Shown in pieces: positions 9,112 through 18,292 of a stretch of DNA of 64,000 nucleotides. The notes below the pieces were generated by a model. The model did not search any database. It saw only the letters and a program-made list of their open reading frames with translations, and had not been told where the DNA came from. The position numbers were made by a program, and so were the translations under genes. Source of the stretch: Aggregatibacter sp. 2125159857 (GTDB taxonomy: Bacteria; Pseudomonadota; Gammaproteobacteria; Enterobacterales; Pasteurellaceae); assembly GCF_017798005.1 (NCBI RefSeq), contig NZ_CP072548.1, forward strand, positions 434,001 through 498,000. The letters run 5' to 3'. The first letter of the stretch is position 1; every line of letters starts with the position of its first letter.

Positions 9112-10479
9112 ATGACAACTCAAGCACTCAGCGTCGTCATTTTGGCGGCCGGCAAAGGCACCCGCATGTATTCCGATTTACCCAAAGTCTTACATCCGAT
9201 TGCGGGCAAACCGATGGTGAAACACGTTATTGACACAGCGAAACAACTTGGCGCGCGCAATATTCATTTGGTTTACGGACACGGTGGCGATTTAATGCAA
9301 CAGCGTTTGGCGGCGGAACCGGTGAATTGGGTTTTGCAAACAGAACAGCTCGGCACAGGGCATGCGATGCAACAGGCTGCACCGTTTTTTGCGGATGACG
9401 AAAATATTTTGATGGTGTACGGCGATGGACCGATGATCACGCCTGAAACCTTGCAAAAGTTGATTAATGCCAAGCCTGAAAATGGCGTTGCTGTTTTAAC
9501 GGTGGTATTGGATAACCCAACAGGATATGGCCGAATTTTACGTGAAAACGGTAAAGTCATTGGGATTGTGGAGCAAAAAGATGCCTCACCGGAACAACGG
9601 GAGATTCGTGAGATCAATACGGGGGTTTTGGTTGCTGACGGCGCGAGTTTTAAGAAATGGCTTGCTCAGTTAGACAATAATAATGCGCAAGGCGAGTATT
9701 ACATTACAGATGTCATTGGGCTAGCAAATCGTGATGGGCGTGCTGTTGTTGCAGTACAAGCTGAGGATTTTATGGAAGTTGAAGGTATTAATAACCGTCA
9801 ACAATTAGCGCGCATGGAGCGTTATTTTCAGCGTAAACAAGCGGATAAACTGATGTTGGCAGGCGTGATGCTGTTAGATCCTGAGCGTTTTGATTTGCGT
9901 GGTAACTTGACTCACGGCAAGGATGTTGAAATAGATGTTAACGTGATTTTAAACGGCAAAGTGCGGTTGGGAAATCGGGTGAAAATCGGTGCCGGCTGTG
10001 TGCTGACGAACTGTGATATCGGCGATGATGTGGAAATCAAACCGTATTCTGTATTGGAAGATGCCACTGTGGGCGCCAATGCGGCTATCGGCCCATTCTC
10101 TCGCTTACGCCCGGGCGCAGAATTAGCAGAAAACACCCATGTGGGCAACTTTGTGGAAATTAAAAAAGCACAAATCGGCAAGGGATCCAAAGTGAACCAC
10201 TTAACCTATGTGGGCGATGCGGAAATTGGTCAAAATTGTAATATCGGCGCAGGCGTGATTACCTGTAACTACGATGGTGCCAATAAATTTAAAACCACTA
10301 TCGGCGATAACGTCTTTGTCGGCTCCGATAGCCAACTTATCGCGCCAGTGACGATTGAAAGCGGTGCAACAATTGGCGCCGGTTCCACTATCCGCTACGA
10401 TGTTAAACGCGACGAACTGGTCACCACCCGTGTGCCACAAAAACACGTGCAAGGTTGGGAAAGACCGAAGAAAAAATAG
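9112..10479 (+). CDS. glmU: Bifunctional GlmU (UDP-N-acetylglucosamine pyrophosphorylase / glucosamine-1-phosphate N-acetyltransferase)
   Basis: GlmU makes UDP-GlcNAc, the precursor of peptidoglycan and lipid A, from glucosamine-1-phosphate, acetyl-CoA and UTP. The N-terminal uridylyltransferase half opens with [19 protein letters not shown] (from residue 11). The C-terminal half (about 250 on) is a left-handed beta helix of hexapeptide repeats, including [21 protein letters not shown] and NYDG, typical of the acetyltransferase site. The length of 455 matches the family. It diverges from leuS and is followed by its own terminator. Confidence 0.98.
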   Translation: MTTQALSVVILAAGKGTRMYSDLPKVLHPIAGKPMVKHVIDTAKQLGARNIHLVYGHGGDLMQQRLAAEPVNWVLQTEQLGTGHAMQQAAPFFADDENILMVYGDGPMITPETLQKLINAKPENGVAVLTVVLDNPTGYGRILRENGKVIGIVEQKDASPEQREIREINTGVLVADGASFKKWLAQLDNNNAQGEYYITDVIGLANRDGRAVVAVQAEDFMEVEGINNRQQLARMERYFQRKQADKLMLAGVMLLDPERFDLRGNLTHGKDVEIDVNVILNGKVRLGNRVKIGAGCVLTNCDIGDDVEIKPYSVLEDATVGANAAIGPFSRLRPGAELAENTHVGNFVEIKKAQIGKGSKVNHLTYVGDAEIGQNCNIGAGVITCNYDGANKFKTTIGDNVFVGSDSQLIAPVTIESGATIGAGSTIRYDVKRDELVTTRVPQKHVQGWERPKKK

Positions 10480-10501
10480 CTCGAATAAATTGAGCAATTC
10501 A

Positions 10502-10536
10502 AAGAGCAACGCAGTTAGGCTGTGTTGCTCTTTTTT
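10502..10536 (+). terminator. Terminator downstream of glmU
   Basis: AAGAGCAACGCAG and CTGTGTTGCTCTT form a long stem with a six-base loop and a run of T residues. It is a standard rho-independent terminator. Confidence 0.88.
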
Positions 10537-10749
10537 ATGATTTTTGAGGTATAAAGTGCGGTGATTTTTTTATATTTTTTGAGCGACTTCAAATCTCGAT
10601 CTATTCATCACTATAATTATGTATGCATTCAAGTTAAACTAAAGGAATAGCGTTAAAATACGGTGTGGAAATGCGCCGGATTTGATTTCAGAGAATAGGC
10701 ACTTTCTATCCACTTCGGAAAAGGCGAATGTATTTGATTGGAGAATAAC

Positions 10750-11004
10750 ATGAAAAATTACGATCCGTTGCGTATTGAATGGGATTGTCGGCGTGGGATG
10801 CTGGAGTTGGATAAGGTCATCATGCCGTTTTATAAACAGCATTTTGAGCAGTTAAGCGAGCATAAAAAAGCCATTTTTGTTCGCTTGTTGGCTTGCAGTG
10901 ATTTGCAGTTGTTTTCTTGGTTCTTTAATCATGGCGAAATTGCGGATCCGCAATTGGCTGACATGGTACAGGAAATTCAGCAAAAGCTTAATCTAACACA
11001 TTGA
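10750..11004 (+). CDS. sdhE: FAD assembly factor SdhE (YgfY family)
   Basis: SdhE (84 residues) helps attach FAD covalently to the flavoprotein subunits of succinate dehydrogenase and fumarate reductase. The diagnostic RGxxE motif is present as RRGMLELD near residue 15. The open frame reaches back to a TTG at 10738, but the ATG at 10750 has GGAG six bases upstream and gives the normal family length, so I use it. It lies just upstream of rpoE with a separate sigma-E type promoter between them. Confidence 0.93.
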   Translation: MKNYDPLRIEWDCRRGMLELDKVIMPFYKQHFEQLSEHKKAIFVRLLACSDLQLFSWFFNHGEIADPQLADMVQEIQQKLNLTH

Positions 11005-11038
11005 TTTGCATTATTTTATTCATTTTTATAAAAGAACT

Positions 11039-11065
11039 GAACTTTTTTTTATTCATTTCGTCTAA
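11039..11065 (+). promoter_or_regulatory. Sigma-E type promoter of the rpoE operon
   Basis: GAACTT (11039-11044), a spacer of exactly 16 bases, then TCTAA (11061-11065) matches the sigma-E consensus GAACTT-N16-TCTRA. It lies about 60 bases before the rpoE start. This implies positive autoregulation of rpoE as in E. coli. The match is seen; activity is inferred. Confidence 0.82.
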
Positions 11066-11125
11066 TTTGCTGTAAGCTTGCTGGCTTTGAAATTAAAGTT
11101 TGTGAGACGTAATATTTGAGGTGAT

Positions 11126-11701
11126 ATGGCTGAACAGCTAACAGATCAAGCTTTGGTAGAAAGGGTGCAGCAGGGAGATAAGAAAGCTTTCAATTTGTTG
11201 GTATCGCGTTATCAAAATAGAGTCGCCGGATTGTTAACGCGGTACGTTTCACCGAATGATATTCCCGATGTTGTACAAGAATCATTTATAAAAGCCTACC
11301 GTTCTATCGGTGCTTTTCGTGGTGATAGTGCTTTTTATACTTGGCTATATAGAATCGCAGTAAATACTGCAAAAAATTATTTAACGGCACAGGGTCGCCG
11401 TCCTCCAAATGAAGATATTTTGGCTGAAGAGGCAGAGTCTTACGATGTCGGATCGAATTTACGGGATGTGGCAACACCTGAAAACGAAATGTTATCTAAC
11501 GAATTAAAGAAAATTGTGTTTGATACCATTAAAGGCTTACAAGAAGATTTACGCACAGCAATTACTTTGCGCGAAATTGAAGGATTGAGTTACGAAGAAA
11601 TTGCGGAAATTATGGAATGTCCGGTGGGGACGGTCAGATCACGAATTTTTAGAGCACGTGAAATTATTGAAAGCAAGGTCAAACCGCTTTTACAACGTTA
11701 A
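11126..11701 (+). CDS. rpoE: RNA polymerase sigma-E factor (extracytoplasmic stress)
   Basis: RpoE (191 residues, same as E. coli) directs transcription of envelope-stress genes when misfolded outer membrane proteins accumulate. Region 2 includes the YQNRVAGLLTRYV and DVVQESFIKAYRSI blocks, and region 4 ends with YEEIAEIMECPVGTVRSRIFRARE. The gene starts at GAGGTGAT followed by ATG. It heads the operon rpoE-rseA-rseB-rseC and is preceded by a promoter of its own class, so the operon should be self-activating once RseA is degraded. Confidence 0.98.
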   Translation: MAEQLTDQALVERVQQGDKKAFNLLVSRYQNRVAGLLTRYVSPNDIPDVVQESFIKAYRSIGAFRGDSAFYTWLYRIAVNTAKNYLTAQGRRPPNEDILAEEAESYDVGSNLRDVATPENEMLSNELKKIVFDTIKGLQEDLRTAITLREIEGLSYEEIAEIMECPVGTVRSRIFRAREIIESKVKPLLQR

Positions 11702-11742
11702 TTGAAAATTAAGAATACCACTACGGTGAGTCGGAGTAAAAA

Positions 11743-12330
11743 ATGCAAAAAGAATTACTTTCAGCATATATGGACGGTGAGCAAGTGAATCCTACGTTCA
11801 CCGAACAATTATGCCAAGATGCGGAATTGCAGGAAAGTTGGGAAGATTTTCACACCATTCGTTCTATTATGCGTCAAGAATCGAATGTTGTATTAGGCGC
11901 TGATTTCACCGCCAAAATGGAAAGCTTAATTGCAACAGAAGAGATTCAAGTGCCTAACGCAATGACGTCTCAACCGTTGCCACAGGAAGTGGAAAATACG
12001 CCGTTCATGCAAAAATTGAAAGCGTGGTTTATGCCGATAACACAGGTTGCCGTTGCAGCAAGCGTGTGTTTGGTAGCCGTATTAGGCGTGCAGTCTTTTA
12101 ATGCGAAATCTACCGTTCAAAGTGCGGTGGATGCGCCAGTATTACAGACCCTGCCTTTTAACAATGGTGTGCAAGAAGTGAGTTACAATGCGCCAAGCAA
12201 AGATGTGATGACAGCTGAGCAGCTTGAGCAAAAAAATAAGCGTATTGGTGCGATGTTGCAAAGTTATGAACTACAACGCCGGGTTTATGCGGATTCCATC
12301 AATTTGGGACAAAACCGCAACAATAAATAA
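11743..12330 (+). CDS. rseA: Anti-sigma-E factor RseA
   Basis: RseA is a single-pass inner membrane protein that holds sigma-E inactive until DegS and RseP cleave it. The N-terminal cytoplasmic domain starts MQKELLSAYMDGEQV, the RseA-N signature. A hydrophobic helix near residues 102-118 (VAVAASVCLVAVLGVQ) is followed by a periplasmic part ending near residue 195. That is slightly shorter than the 216 residues of E. coli. It lies 42 bases after rpoE. A hairpin separates it from rseB. Confidence 0.93.
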   Translation: MQKELLSAYMDGEQVNPTFTEQLCQDAELQESWEDFHTIRSIMRQESNVVLGADFTAKMESLIATEEIQVPNAMTSQPLPQEVENTPFMQKLKAWFMPITQVAVAASVCLVAVLGVQSFNAKSTVQSAVDAPVLQTLPFNNGVQEVSYNAPSKDVMTAEQLEQKNKRIGAMLQSYELQRRVYADSINLGQNRNNK

Positions 12331-12360
12331 TCCTGTGTTTCGGGATGACCATTTTATAAG

Positions 12361-12388
12361 AATTCACCACCATTTTGGGTGGTGAATT
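12361..12388 (+). terminator. Hairpin between rseA and rseB (attenuator or partial terminator)
   Basis: AATTCACCACC (12361-12371) and GGTGGTGAATT (12378-12388) form a perfect 11-bp stem with a six-base loop, followed by TGTTTATT. It lies just upstream of the rseB ribosome binding site. It could reduce read-through into rseB-rseC or protect the upstream mRNA end. The T tract is interrupted, so full termination is doubtful. Confidence 0.5.
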
Positions 12389-12408
12389 TGTTTATTAGGA
12401 ATTTGATC

Positions 12409-13368
12409 ATGTTAAAAACATTTTTAAAAACCACCGCACTTTTTTTCTTACTCAGTACTTCATTTTCTTCTGTCGGTGCCGAAACGCTTTCGGCGAAACA
12501 GTTGTTGCAGGAAATGAAGAAAGCCGCCGATCAGCTCAATTATGAGTTTTCTTTTGTGCAAACCACGCCGTCCAATATGGATTCGTTGCGTTATCGTCAT
12601 TTTAAAGTGAACGGCAAAACATTTGCGCAATTAGTGACACTTGATGGCGCTCAACAAGAAATTATTCAACGCGATAAATTAATTAGCTATTTCCAGCCAA
12701 ACTATCAACCCTTTAGCATTAACAGTGAAGGAATTACCGATAATTTGCCGCCACTCATTCGTGCGAATTTTGATACCTTGGAGCAATACTATGATTTTGT
12801 GAATATCGGGCGTAATCGCGTAGCGGATCATGTGGTGCAAACCATTCGAATTTTGCCGAAAGACGATTTTCGTTATCAATATGTTGCTTTTATTGATGAA
12901 GAGAATAACTTGTTGTTGCGCAGCGATATGTTGGATCGCGATGGCAATTTATTGGATCAATTCCGTGTCGTTAATGTGTATGTGGGAAATGGAATTTCAG
13001 GCTTAGTGGATTATTTCAATCAAGTGGCTTTCCCTCCGTTATTAATGGATAAAAATGCCAATCAAACGCCAAACTTTACTTGGGCGCCGGGTTGGTTGCC
13101 ACAAGGTTTTAAAGCGGTAAATCGTAGTATTGAACGTGATAGCAATGATAAAATTGAATCACAACTTTATAGCGACGGACTTTTTTCTTTTACGTTATAT
13201 GTATCTGATAAAATGACTGAAAATACACAGCCGGACAATACGTGGCGACAAGGCGCATACACGATTTATAACGAAACCGTGGGCAATAAAGAGGTGACAA
13301 TTATTGGGCAATTACCGATTTCTACGGCAAAACGTATTGTGCAAGACATTCAATTTAACAAAAACTAA
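12409..13368 (+). CDS. rseB: Sigma-E regulatory protein RseB
   Basis: RseB (319 residues) is a periplasmic protein that binds RseA and shields it from DegS until it senses displaced lipopolysaccharide. A signal peptide (MLKTFLKTTALFFLLSTSFSSVGA) is followed by a MucB/RseB fold with an N-terminal LolA-like part and a C-terminal domain (about 215-319) starting FTWAPGWLPQGFKAV. The open frame extends back to a GTG at 12379 inside a hairpin, but the ATG at 12409 preceded by TTAGGA fits the signal peptide and is chosen. Confidence 0.93.
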   Translation: MLKTFLKTTALFFLLSTSFSSVGAETLSAKQLLQEMKKAADQLNYEFSFVQTTPSNMDSLRYRHFKVNGKTFAQLVTLDGAQQEIIQRDKLISYFQPNYQPFSINSEGITDNLPPLIRANFDTLEQYYDFVNIGRNRVADHVVQTIRILPKDDFRYQYVAFIDEENNLLLRSDMLDRDGNLLDQFRVVNVYVGNGISGLVDYFNQVAFPPLLMDKNANQTPNFTWAPGWLPQGFKAVNRSIERDSNDKIESQLYSDGLFSFTLYVSDKMTENTQPDNTWRQGAYTIYNETVGNKEVTIIGQLPISTAKRIVQDIQFNKN

Positions 13369-13379
13369 ACAGGCTTATT

Positions 13380-13817
13380 ATGTTGACAGAAAGTGCGGTC
13401 GTGATTGAATACGAATCCGGCAAGGCGAAAGTCAAATGCCAATCACAAAGCGCGTGTGGCAGTTGTGCAGCGAAATCCGCTTGTGGAAATTCCGCATTAT
13501 CGGAATTAACCGGTAGCGGTGCGCGTGGTGAGCATATTTTCACCATTGAAACCATTACCCCGCTAAAAGTTGGGCAGCGGGTGGAGATTGGTTTGTCTGA
13601 ACATTCCTTGATCAAATCGGCGTTACTGATGTATTGTGTTCCGTTGTTCACCTTATTATTCAGCACGCTGTTGTTTGATTCGTTGTTGAGTCACGAGCTT
13701 GTCAGTGTATTTTTTATTTTTATTTCCACCGCACTTTCCTTTCTTGGTGTGCGCTGGTATGCCCAAAAACTGAACCGTAAATCGGCTTACCAACCGGTGT
13801 TATTACGCGTACTTTAA
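13380..13817 (+). CDS. rseC: SoxR-reducing / sigma-E modulating protein RseC
   Basis: RseC (145 residues) is an inner membrane protein with a cysteine cluster at residues 23-37 (CQSQSACGSCAAKSACG) that may bind a redox centre. Two hydrophobic helices (about 80-95 and 102-119) follow. It is the last gene of the rpoE operon, starting 12 bases after rseB. In E. coli the homologue modulates sigma-E and takes part in reducing SoxR. An uptake signal lies within its first codons, so coding and uptake functions overlap. Confidence 0.93.
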   Translation: MLTESAVVIEYESGKAKVKCQSQSACGSCAAKSACGNSALSELTGSGARGEHIFTIETITPLKVGQRVEIGLSEHSLIKSALLMYCVPLFTLLFSTLLFDSLLSHELVSVFFIFISTALSFLGVRWYAQKLNRKSAYQPVLLRVL

Positions 13818-13878
13818 CGTAGATGACGCTCTATTTTATCGCATTATGTCGTCTCTAGGCGATGGCTTTGAGCCTTCC

Positions 13879-14934
13879 TTATGTTTCATTGGAAGGCCAA
13901 GCATTGACAACGGCTTTAACCAGTGTGGCGAGCGGAATTGCGAAAAATACCCCCCAGAATCCCCACAAGCCGCCAAAAATAAGCACCGCAATAATGATAA
14001 TCAGCGGATGTAAATTCACGGCTTCCGAAAAAAGAAAAGGCACAAGTAGGTTACCGTCTAAGAGCTGTGTGATGATAAATGTGATCACGATGTACCAAAA
14101 CGTATGGGTATCACCGAACTGAAAAATCGCAACCAGCACGACAGGAATGGTCACTAACACCGCACCGATATAAGGCACTAATACGGAAAGTCCGACCGCT
14201 ACGGCTAATAATAATGGGTAATTTAAGCCGAAAATGAGAAAGGTGGCGTAGGTGATGATGGTGACCACCAAAATTTCCATTAATTTTCCACGAATATAAT
14301 TGGCGATTTGTTGTTGCATTTCTAACCAAACCACAGAGGCTAATGTTCGGTTACGCGGTAGAAAACGGCTGACGCCGGCAATTAATTGTTCTTTATCTTT
14401 CAGCAAGAAAAAAATCATTAACGGCACAAGAAAAGAATAAATCCCCAATGTCACCAAGTTCATGATCGAGGAAAGAGAGAGTTTTAAGGCAGATTCGCCT
14501 AAACCGAGAATTTTAGTACGCACGGAACTGAAAATAGAATCAACCATTTGATAGTCAATTAATTCCGGGTAGTGTTCCGGCAAGGAGAGCAGCCATTCAT
14601 TAAATTTATTGAACATATGTGGTAAATCGCCTAATAATCCCGCCATTTGTCCCCATAGATTAGGGATTAAAACGACAACAATTAAGAAAACCAAGCCGAT
14701 AAATCCACCTAAAATAATGGTGCTAGCGAGTAGTCTTGGACATTTTAAGCGCGTATTTAACCAACGAACGGGCCATTCTAAAAGATAAGCAAGCACAATG
14801 GCAACGAGCAAGGGTGCAATCAAATCACTCAAAAAATAGATTAAGATAAAGCCAAATAACAAAATGGCAAATAATCCCATCGCTTGCGGATCGCTGAAAC
14901 GACGAACGTACCACGTTTTTAACATTTCAATCAT
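13879..14934 (-). CDS. perM: AI-2E family transporter / permease PerM
   Basis: This 351-residue polytopic inner membrane protein belongs to the AI-2E (UPF0118) family. It has about eight hydrophobic helices and the conserved C-terminal block [55 protein letters not shown]. It resembles E. coli PerM (YfgO). Some family members export autoinducer-2 or exchange Na+/Li+ for H+, but the substrate of this subgroup is not known. It diverges from an arsC-like gene, the same neighbourhood as yfgO/yfgD in E. coli. Confidence 0.88.
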   Translation of the reverse strand: MIEMLKTWYVRRFSDPQAMGLFAILLFGFILIYFLSDLIAPLLVAIVLAYLLEWPVRWLNTRLKCPRLLASTIILGGFIGLVFLIVVVLIPNLWGQMAGLLGDLPHMFNKFNEWLLSLPEHYPELIDYQMVDSIFSSVRTKILGLGESALKLSLSSIMNLVTLGIYSFLVPLMIFFLLKDKEQLIAGVSRFLPRNRTLASVVWLEMQQQIANYIRGKLMEILVVTIITYATFLIFGLNYPLLLAVAVGLSVLVPYIGAVLVTIPVVLVAIFQFGDTHTFWYIVITFIITQLLDGNLLVPFLFSEAVNLHPLIIIIAVLIFGGLWGFWGVFFAIPLATLVKAVVNAWPSNET

Positions 14935-15008
14935 AATAAATACCTCTGTAAAACGGGTACGATTATAAGTTAAAATTTGAGCGAATCACATATACAGAAG
15001 GAATTTCC

Positions 15009-15362
15009 ATGTCACTTATTCTTTTTCATAATCCTCGTTGTTCAAAAAGCCGTGAAACATTAGCTTTATTAGAACAGCGCCATATTCATCCTAAAATTGA
15101 GCTTTATTTGCAAAACACTTATACCCCGGCTGAATTACAGCATCTTGCAGATAAATTAGGTATTAGCGATATTCGACAAATGATGCGAACAAAAGACGCG
15201 TTATATGGTGAACTGGGTCTGGATAACCCGAGTTTGAGTCAAGAGGCGCTTTTGCAAGCGATTAGTCAGCATTCCTCACTTTTAGAACGCCCCATTCTTA
15301 TTAACGACAATAAAGCCAAAATAGGGCGCCCGCCGGAAAGTGTATTGGCTATTTTAGATTAG
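15009..15362 (+). CDS. arsC: ArsC/YfgD family glutaredoxin-dependent arsenate reductase-like protein
   Basis: This 117-residue thioredoxin-fold protein has the ArsC active-site cysteine near residue 12 in FHNPRCSKSRETL, and a C-terminal RPILINDNKAKIGRPPESV block. Family members reduce arsenate using glutathione and glutaredoxin. There is no arsenite pump or ArsR gene nearby, and the chromosomal YfgD-like copies often have no proven role in arsenic resistance. The start is supported by AGAAGGAA upstream. It is divergent from perM. Confidence 0.85.
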   Translation: MSLILFHNPRCSKSRETLALLEQRHIHPKIELYLQNTYTPAELQHLADKLGISDIRQMMRTKDALYGELGLDNPSLSQEALLQAISQHSSLLERPILINDNKAKIGRPPESVLAILD

Positions 15363-15474
15363 AAAAAATGTAATTATTTTTGACCGCACTTTGAGGGGGG
15401 GATGAATTAACTGCTTGTAGCGTAAAAACTGATTGAAGCGTAAATTGGGTGCGGATTTGATGATTGAAATAACC

Positions 15475-15505
15475 TAAAAAAATACCCTGCTTTTGCAGGG
15501 TATTT
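15475..15505 (-). terminator. Terminator downstream of rpmA
   Basis: AAATACCCTGC and GCAGGGTATTT form an 11-bp stem with a four-base loop. On the minus strand it is followed by a T run, ending the rplU-rpmA transcript. Confidence 0.88.
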
Positions 15506-15524
15506 ATTTGTTCTCAGTGTAAAA

Positions 15525-15782
15525 TTATTCAGTAACGATACTTACGTATTTACGGCTTTTCTCGCCTTTTACTTCAAATTTTACTTTACCATCGGCTGTC
15601 GCAAATAAGGTGTGGTCACGTCCCATTCCAACGTTGTTGCCTGCGTGGAATTTAGTACCACGTTGACGAACGATGATGCTACCTGCTAATACAGATTCGC
15701 CACCGAAACGTTTAACACCAAGGCGTTTAGCTTCAGAATCACGACCGTTACGAGTTGAACCACCAGCTTTTTTAGTTGCCAT
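15525..15782 (-). CDS. rpmA: 50S ribosomal protein L27
   Basis: L27 (85 residues) lies near the peptidyl transferase centre of the large subunit. The N-terminus [20 protein letters not shown] is unmistakable, followed by [22 protein letters not shown]. It starts 20 bases after rplU on the same strand, the classical rplU-rpmA pair, and is followed by a strong terminator. The obgE gene, which often follows, is not here. Confidence 0.98.
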
Positions 15783-15802
15783 CTACTTGATCTCCTCTGA
15801 AA

Positions 15803-16114
15803 TTATGCTTGAATCCCAGTGATTTTCACTTCTGTGAACCACTGACGATGACCTTGTTGTTTACGGCTGTGTTTACGACGACGGAACTTAACGATTTTTA
15901 CTTTATCGCCACGACCTTGCGCAACTACTTCAGCCACTACTTTTGCACCAGCAACGACTGGGGCACCGATTTTAACATCTTCACCATTAACGACCATCAA
16001 CACTGAATCGAATTCAACTGTTGCGCCAGTTGCAAGTTCAAGTTTTTCTAAACGAACCACTTGACCTTCGCTTACTCGGTGTTGTTTACCGCCACTTTGG
16101 AAAACTGCGTACAT
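15803..16114 (-). CDS. rplU: 50S ribosomal protein L21
   Basis: L21 (103 residues) binds 23S rRNA. The N-terminus [20 protein letters not shown] and the basic [19 protein letters not shown] block define it. An open frame extends 15 codons further upstream, but the ATG at 16114 preceded by GGAG gives the universal MYAVF start and is used. It heads the rplU-rpmA operon and diverges from ispB. Confidence 0.98.
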   Translation of the reverse strand: MYAVFQSGGKQHRVSEGQVVRLEKLELATGATVEFDSVLMVVNGEDVKIGAPVVAGAKVVAEVVAQGRGDKVKIVKFRRRKHSRKQQGHRQWFTEVKITGIQA

Positions 16115-16353
16115 AAATACTCCGCTATCATTGTGCTCTAATGTTGTTTCATTTCGCACATAAAATTCATATAAATAGGGCGCAAATTCTACGTAAAAAT
16201 TTGCCTTATGGCAAGGACTTCTTTAAAAGAAAATAAAAAATCCCACAAATTTTCCGGAACGATTTCAGAAAGCCTAAAAAATCAGGTAAAATCGACCGCA
16301 CTTTATGCCTCAGTTTTAACGTAACCGGCCTTATGTAGCCCAAATTGACCAAA

Positions 16354-17343
16354 ATGAAGACAACAAACTTAATGGATATGAATGCGATCCAGGCGTTAAG
16401 CCAAGCGGATATGCAAAAAGTGAACGAATCGATTTTAGCCCAACTGAACTCAGATGTGGTGTTGATTAATCAATTGGGATTCTACATTGTGCAAGGTGGT
16501 GGCAAACGCATTCGTCCCTTAATCGCTGTGTTGGCGGCAAGAGCCTTGGGTTTTGAAGGGCAAAAAGCCATTACGTGCGCTACCTTTGTCGAATTTATTC
16601 ACACGGCATCTTTGTTGCATGATGATGTCGTCGATGAATCGGATATGCGTCGCGGACGTGCCACAGCCAATGCGGAGTTTGGTAATGCCGCAAGCGTGTT
16701 GGTGGGCGATTTCATTTATACCCGCGCGTTCCAATTGGTTGCTCAGCTGGAATCGTTAAAAATTTTGCGCATTATGGCGGACGCCACCAATGTGTTGGCA
16801 GAAGGCGAAGTGCAACAATTAATGAATGTGAACGATCCGCAAACCAGCGAAGAAAATTATATGCGGGTAATTTACAGCAAAACCGCTCGTTTATTTGAGG
16901 TGGCGGCGCAAGCTGCCGCAATCATTGCCGATGCGGATGACGAGCAGGAAAAAGCATTACAGAATTACGGTCGTTATCTCGGTACGGCATTCCAGTTGGT
17001 GGATGATGTGTTGGATTACAGCGCGAATGCCAAAGCGCTTGGGAAAAATGTGGGCGATGATTTAGCTGAAGGCAAACCGACCCTTCCTTTATTACACGCG
17101 ATGCACCACGGCAATGAGCAACAAGCCGCATTAATTCGTGAGGCTATTGAGCAAGGCGGAAAACGCGAGGCCATTGATGAGGTGTTAGCCATTATGGCTG
17201 AGCATAAATCCCTTGATTACGCGATGGGTCGCGCTAAACAAGAAGCGCAAAAAGCCGTTGATGCGATTCAAGTTTTGCCGGAAAGCGAATATAAACAAGC
17301 GTTAATTTCTTTGGCCTATTTATCGGTAGATAGAAGTTATTAA
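16354..17343 (+). CDS. ispB: Octaprenyl diphosphate synthase
   Basis: IspB (329 residues with this start) extends farnesyl diphosphate to the C40 side chain used for ubiquinone and menaquinone. The two aspartate-rich motifs are present: [15 protein letters not shown] and [17 protein letters not shown] binds isopentenyl diphosphate. A TTG at 16345 and downstream ATGs are also possible starts, and no clear ribosome binding site decides between them. ispB is divergent from rplU, as in E. coli, and its stop is next to the queH start, so the two are likely coupled. Confidence 0.96.
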   Translation: MKTTNLMDMNAIQALSQADMQKVNESILAQLNSDVVLINQLGFYIVQGGGKRIRPLIAVLAARALGFEGQKAITCATFVEFIHTASLLHDDVVDESDMRRGRATANAEFGNAASVLVGDFIYTRAFQLVAQLESLKILRIMADATNVLAEGEVQQLMNVNDPQTSEENYMRVIYSKTARLFEVAAQAAAIIADADDEQEKALQNYGRYLGTAFQLVDDVLDYSANAKALGKNVGDDLAEGKPTLPLLHAMHHGNEQQAALIREAIEQGGKREAIDEVLAIMAEHKSLDYAMGRAKQEAQKAVDAIQVLPESEYKQALISLAYLSVDRSY

Positions 17344-17344
17344 A

Positions 17345-18073
17345 ATGACAGAACAACAATTTCAAAGTGCAGTCAGTTTTCAACATAAAACACGCAAACA
17401 AAAACCGCGTAAAGATCCGAATGCGCCGTTTATTCGTGAAAAACTGGAATTGCCCGAAGGGCACAATAAACTGCTTTTGCATTCCTGCTGTGCCCCTTGC
17501 TCGGGGGAGGTGATGGAGGCTATTTTGGCGTCCGGTATTGAATTTACGATTTATTTCTACAACCCGAACATTCACCCGTTAAAAGAATATTTAATTCGTA
17601 AAGAAGAAAATATTCGTTTTGCACAGAAATTTGGTATTCCGTTTATTGATGCTGACTACGATCGTCAAGAATGGTTTGATCGTGCTAAAGGCATGGAATG
17701 GGAGCCAGAGCGTGGTATTCGTTGTACCATGTGTTTCGATATGCGTTTTGAAAAAGCGGCTGAATATGCCCATGAACATGGTTTCCCGGTCTTCACCAGT
17801 TGCCTTGGGATTTCCCGCTGGAAAGACATGGAGCAAATTAACGGTTGCGGTCATCGTGCGGCAGAAAAATATGATGATGTGATTTATTGGGATTACAACT
17901 GGCGTAAAGAAGGTGGCTCACAACGGATGATTGAAATCAGTAAACGCGAGCGTTTTTATCAGCAAGAATATTGCGGTTGCGTTTATTCTTTGCGTGATAG
18001 TAATAAATGGCGCGAACAAACCGGCCGTCAAAAGATTGAAATTGGTAAACTTTATTACTCACCGAATCAGTAA
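17345..18073 (+). CDS. queH: Epoxyqueuosine reductase QueH
   Basis: QueH (242 residues) reduces epoxyqueuosine to queuosine in tRNA, the last step of queuosine synthesis; it is the non-cobalamin alternative to QueG. The cysteine pattern of the family is complete: HSCCAPCSG near residue 44, the CTMCFDMR pair near 125, and EYCGCVYS near 205. These hold an iron-sulfur cluster plus a second metal in studied homologues. The gene starts one base after the ispB stop. An uptake-signal-like stretch occurs in its first codons. Confidence 0.93.
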   Translation: MTEQQFQSAVSFQHKTRKQKPRKDPNAPFIREKLELPEGHNKLLLHSCCAPCSGEVMEAILASGIEFTIYFYNPNIHPLKEYLIRKEENIRFAQKFGIPFIDADYDRQEWFDRAKGMEWEPERGIRCTMCFDMRFEKAAEYAHEHGFPVFTSCLGISRWKDMEQINGCGHRAAEKYDDVIYWDYNWRKEGGSQRMIEISKRERFYQQEYCGCVYSLRDSNKWREQTGRQKIEIGKLYYSPNQ

Positions 18074-18095
18074 GTCATTCCATGTATTGATTCAT

Positions 18096-18152
18096 GGCAG
18101 ATAAATTTCAGGCGAAGTTTGCTTTTCTAGAGTGTTTATCTGCCTTTTCTTT
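18096..18152 (+). terminator. Terminator downstream of queH
   Basis: GGCAGATAAA (18096-18105) and TTTATCTGCC (18135-18144) pair, with a 29-base loop that may fold further, then TTTTCTTT follows. It is a probable terminator of ispB-queH. Confidence 0.6.
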
Positions 18153-18292
18153 ATTCTCTTCAATTGCTATTTCTTCTACCTCCAACAGGTAAAATTCTTC
18201 GAAAAATCTGCTTTTTTGCTAGCGGGAAAAAGCGCAACTCGGTAGAATAGCCAGTCAATTTTTATGAACCATTAGAGTAAATTTTAGCCAGT

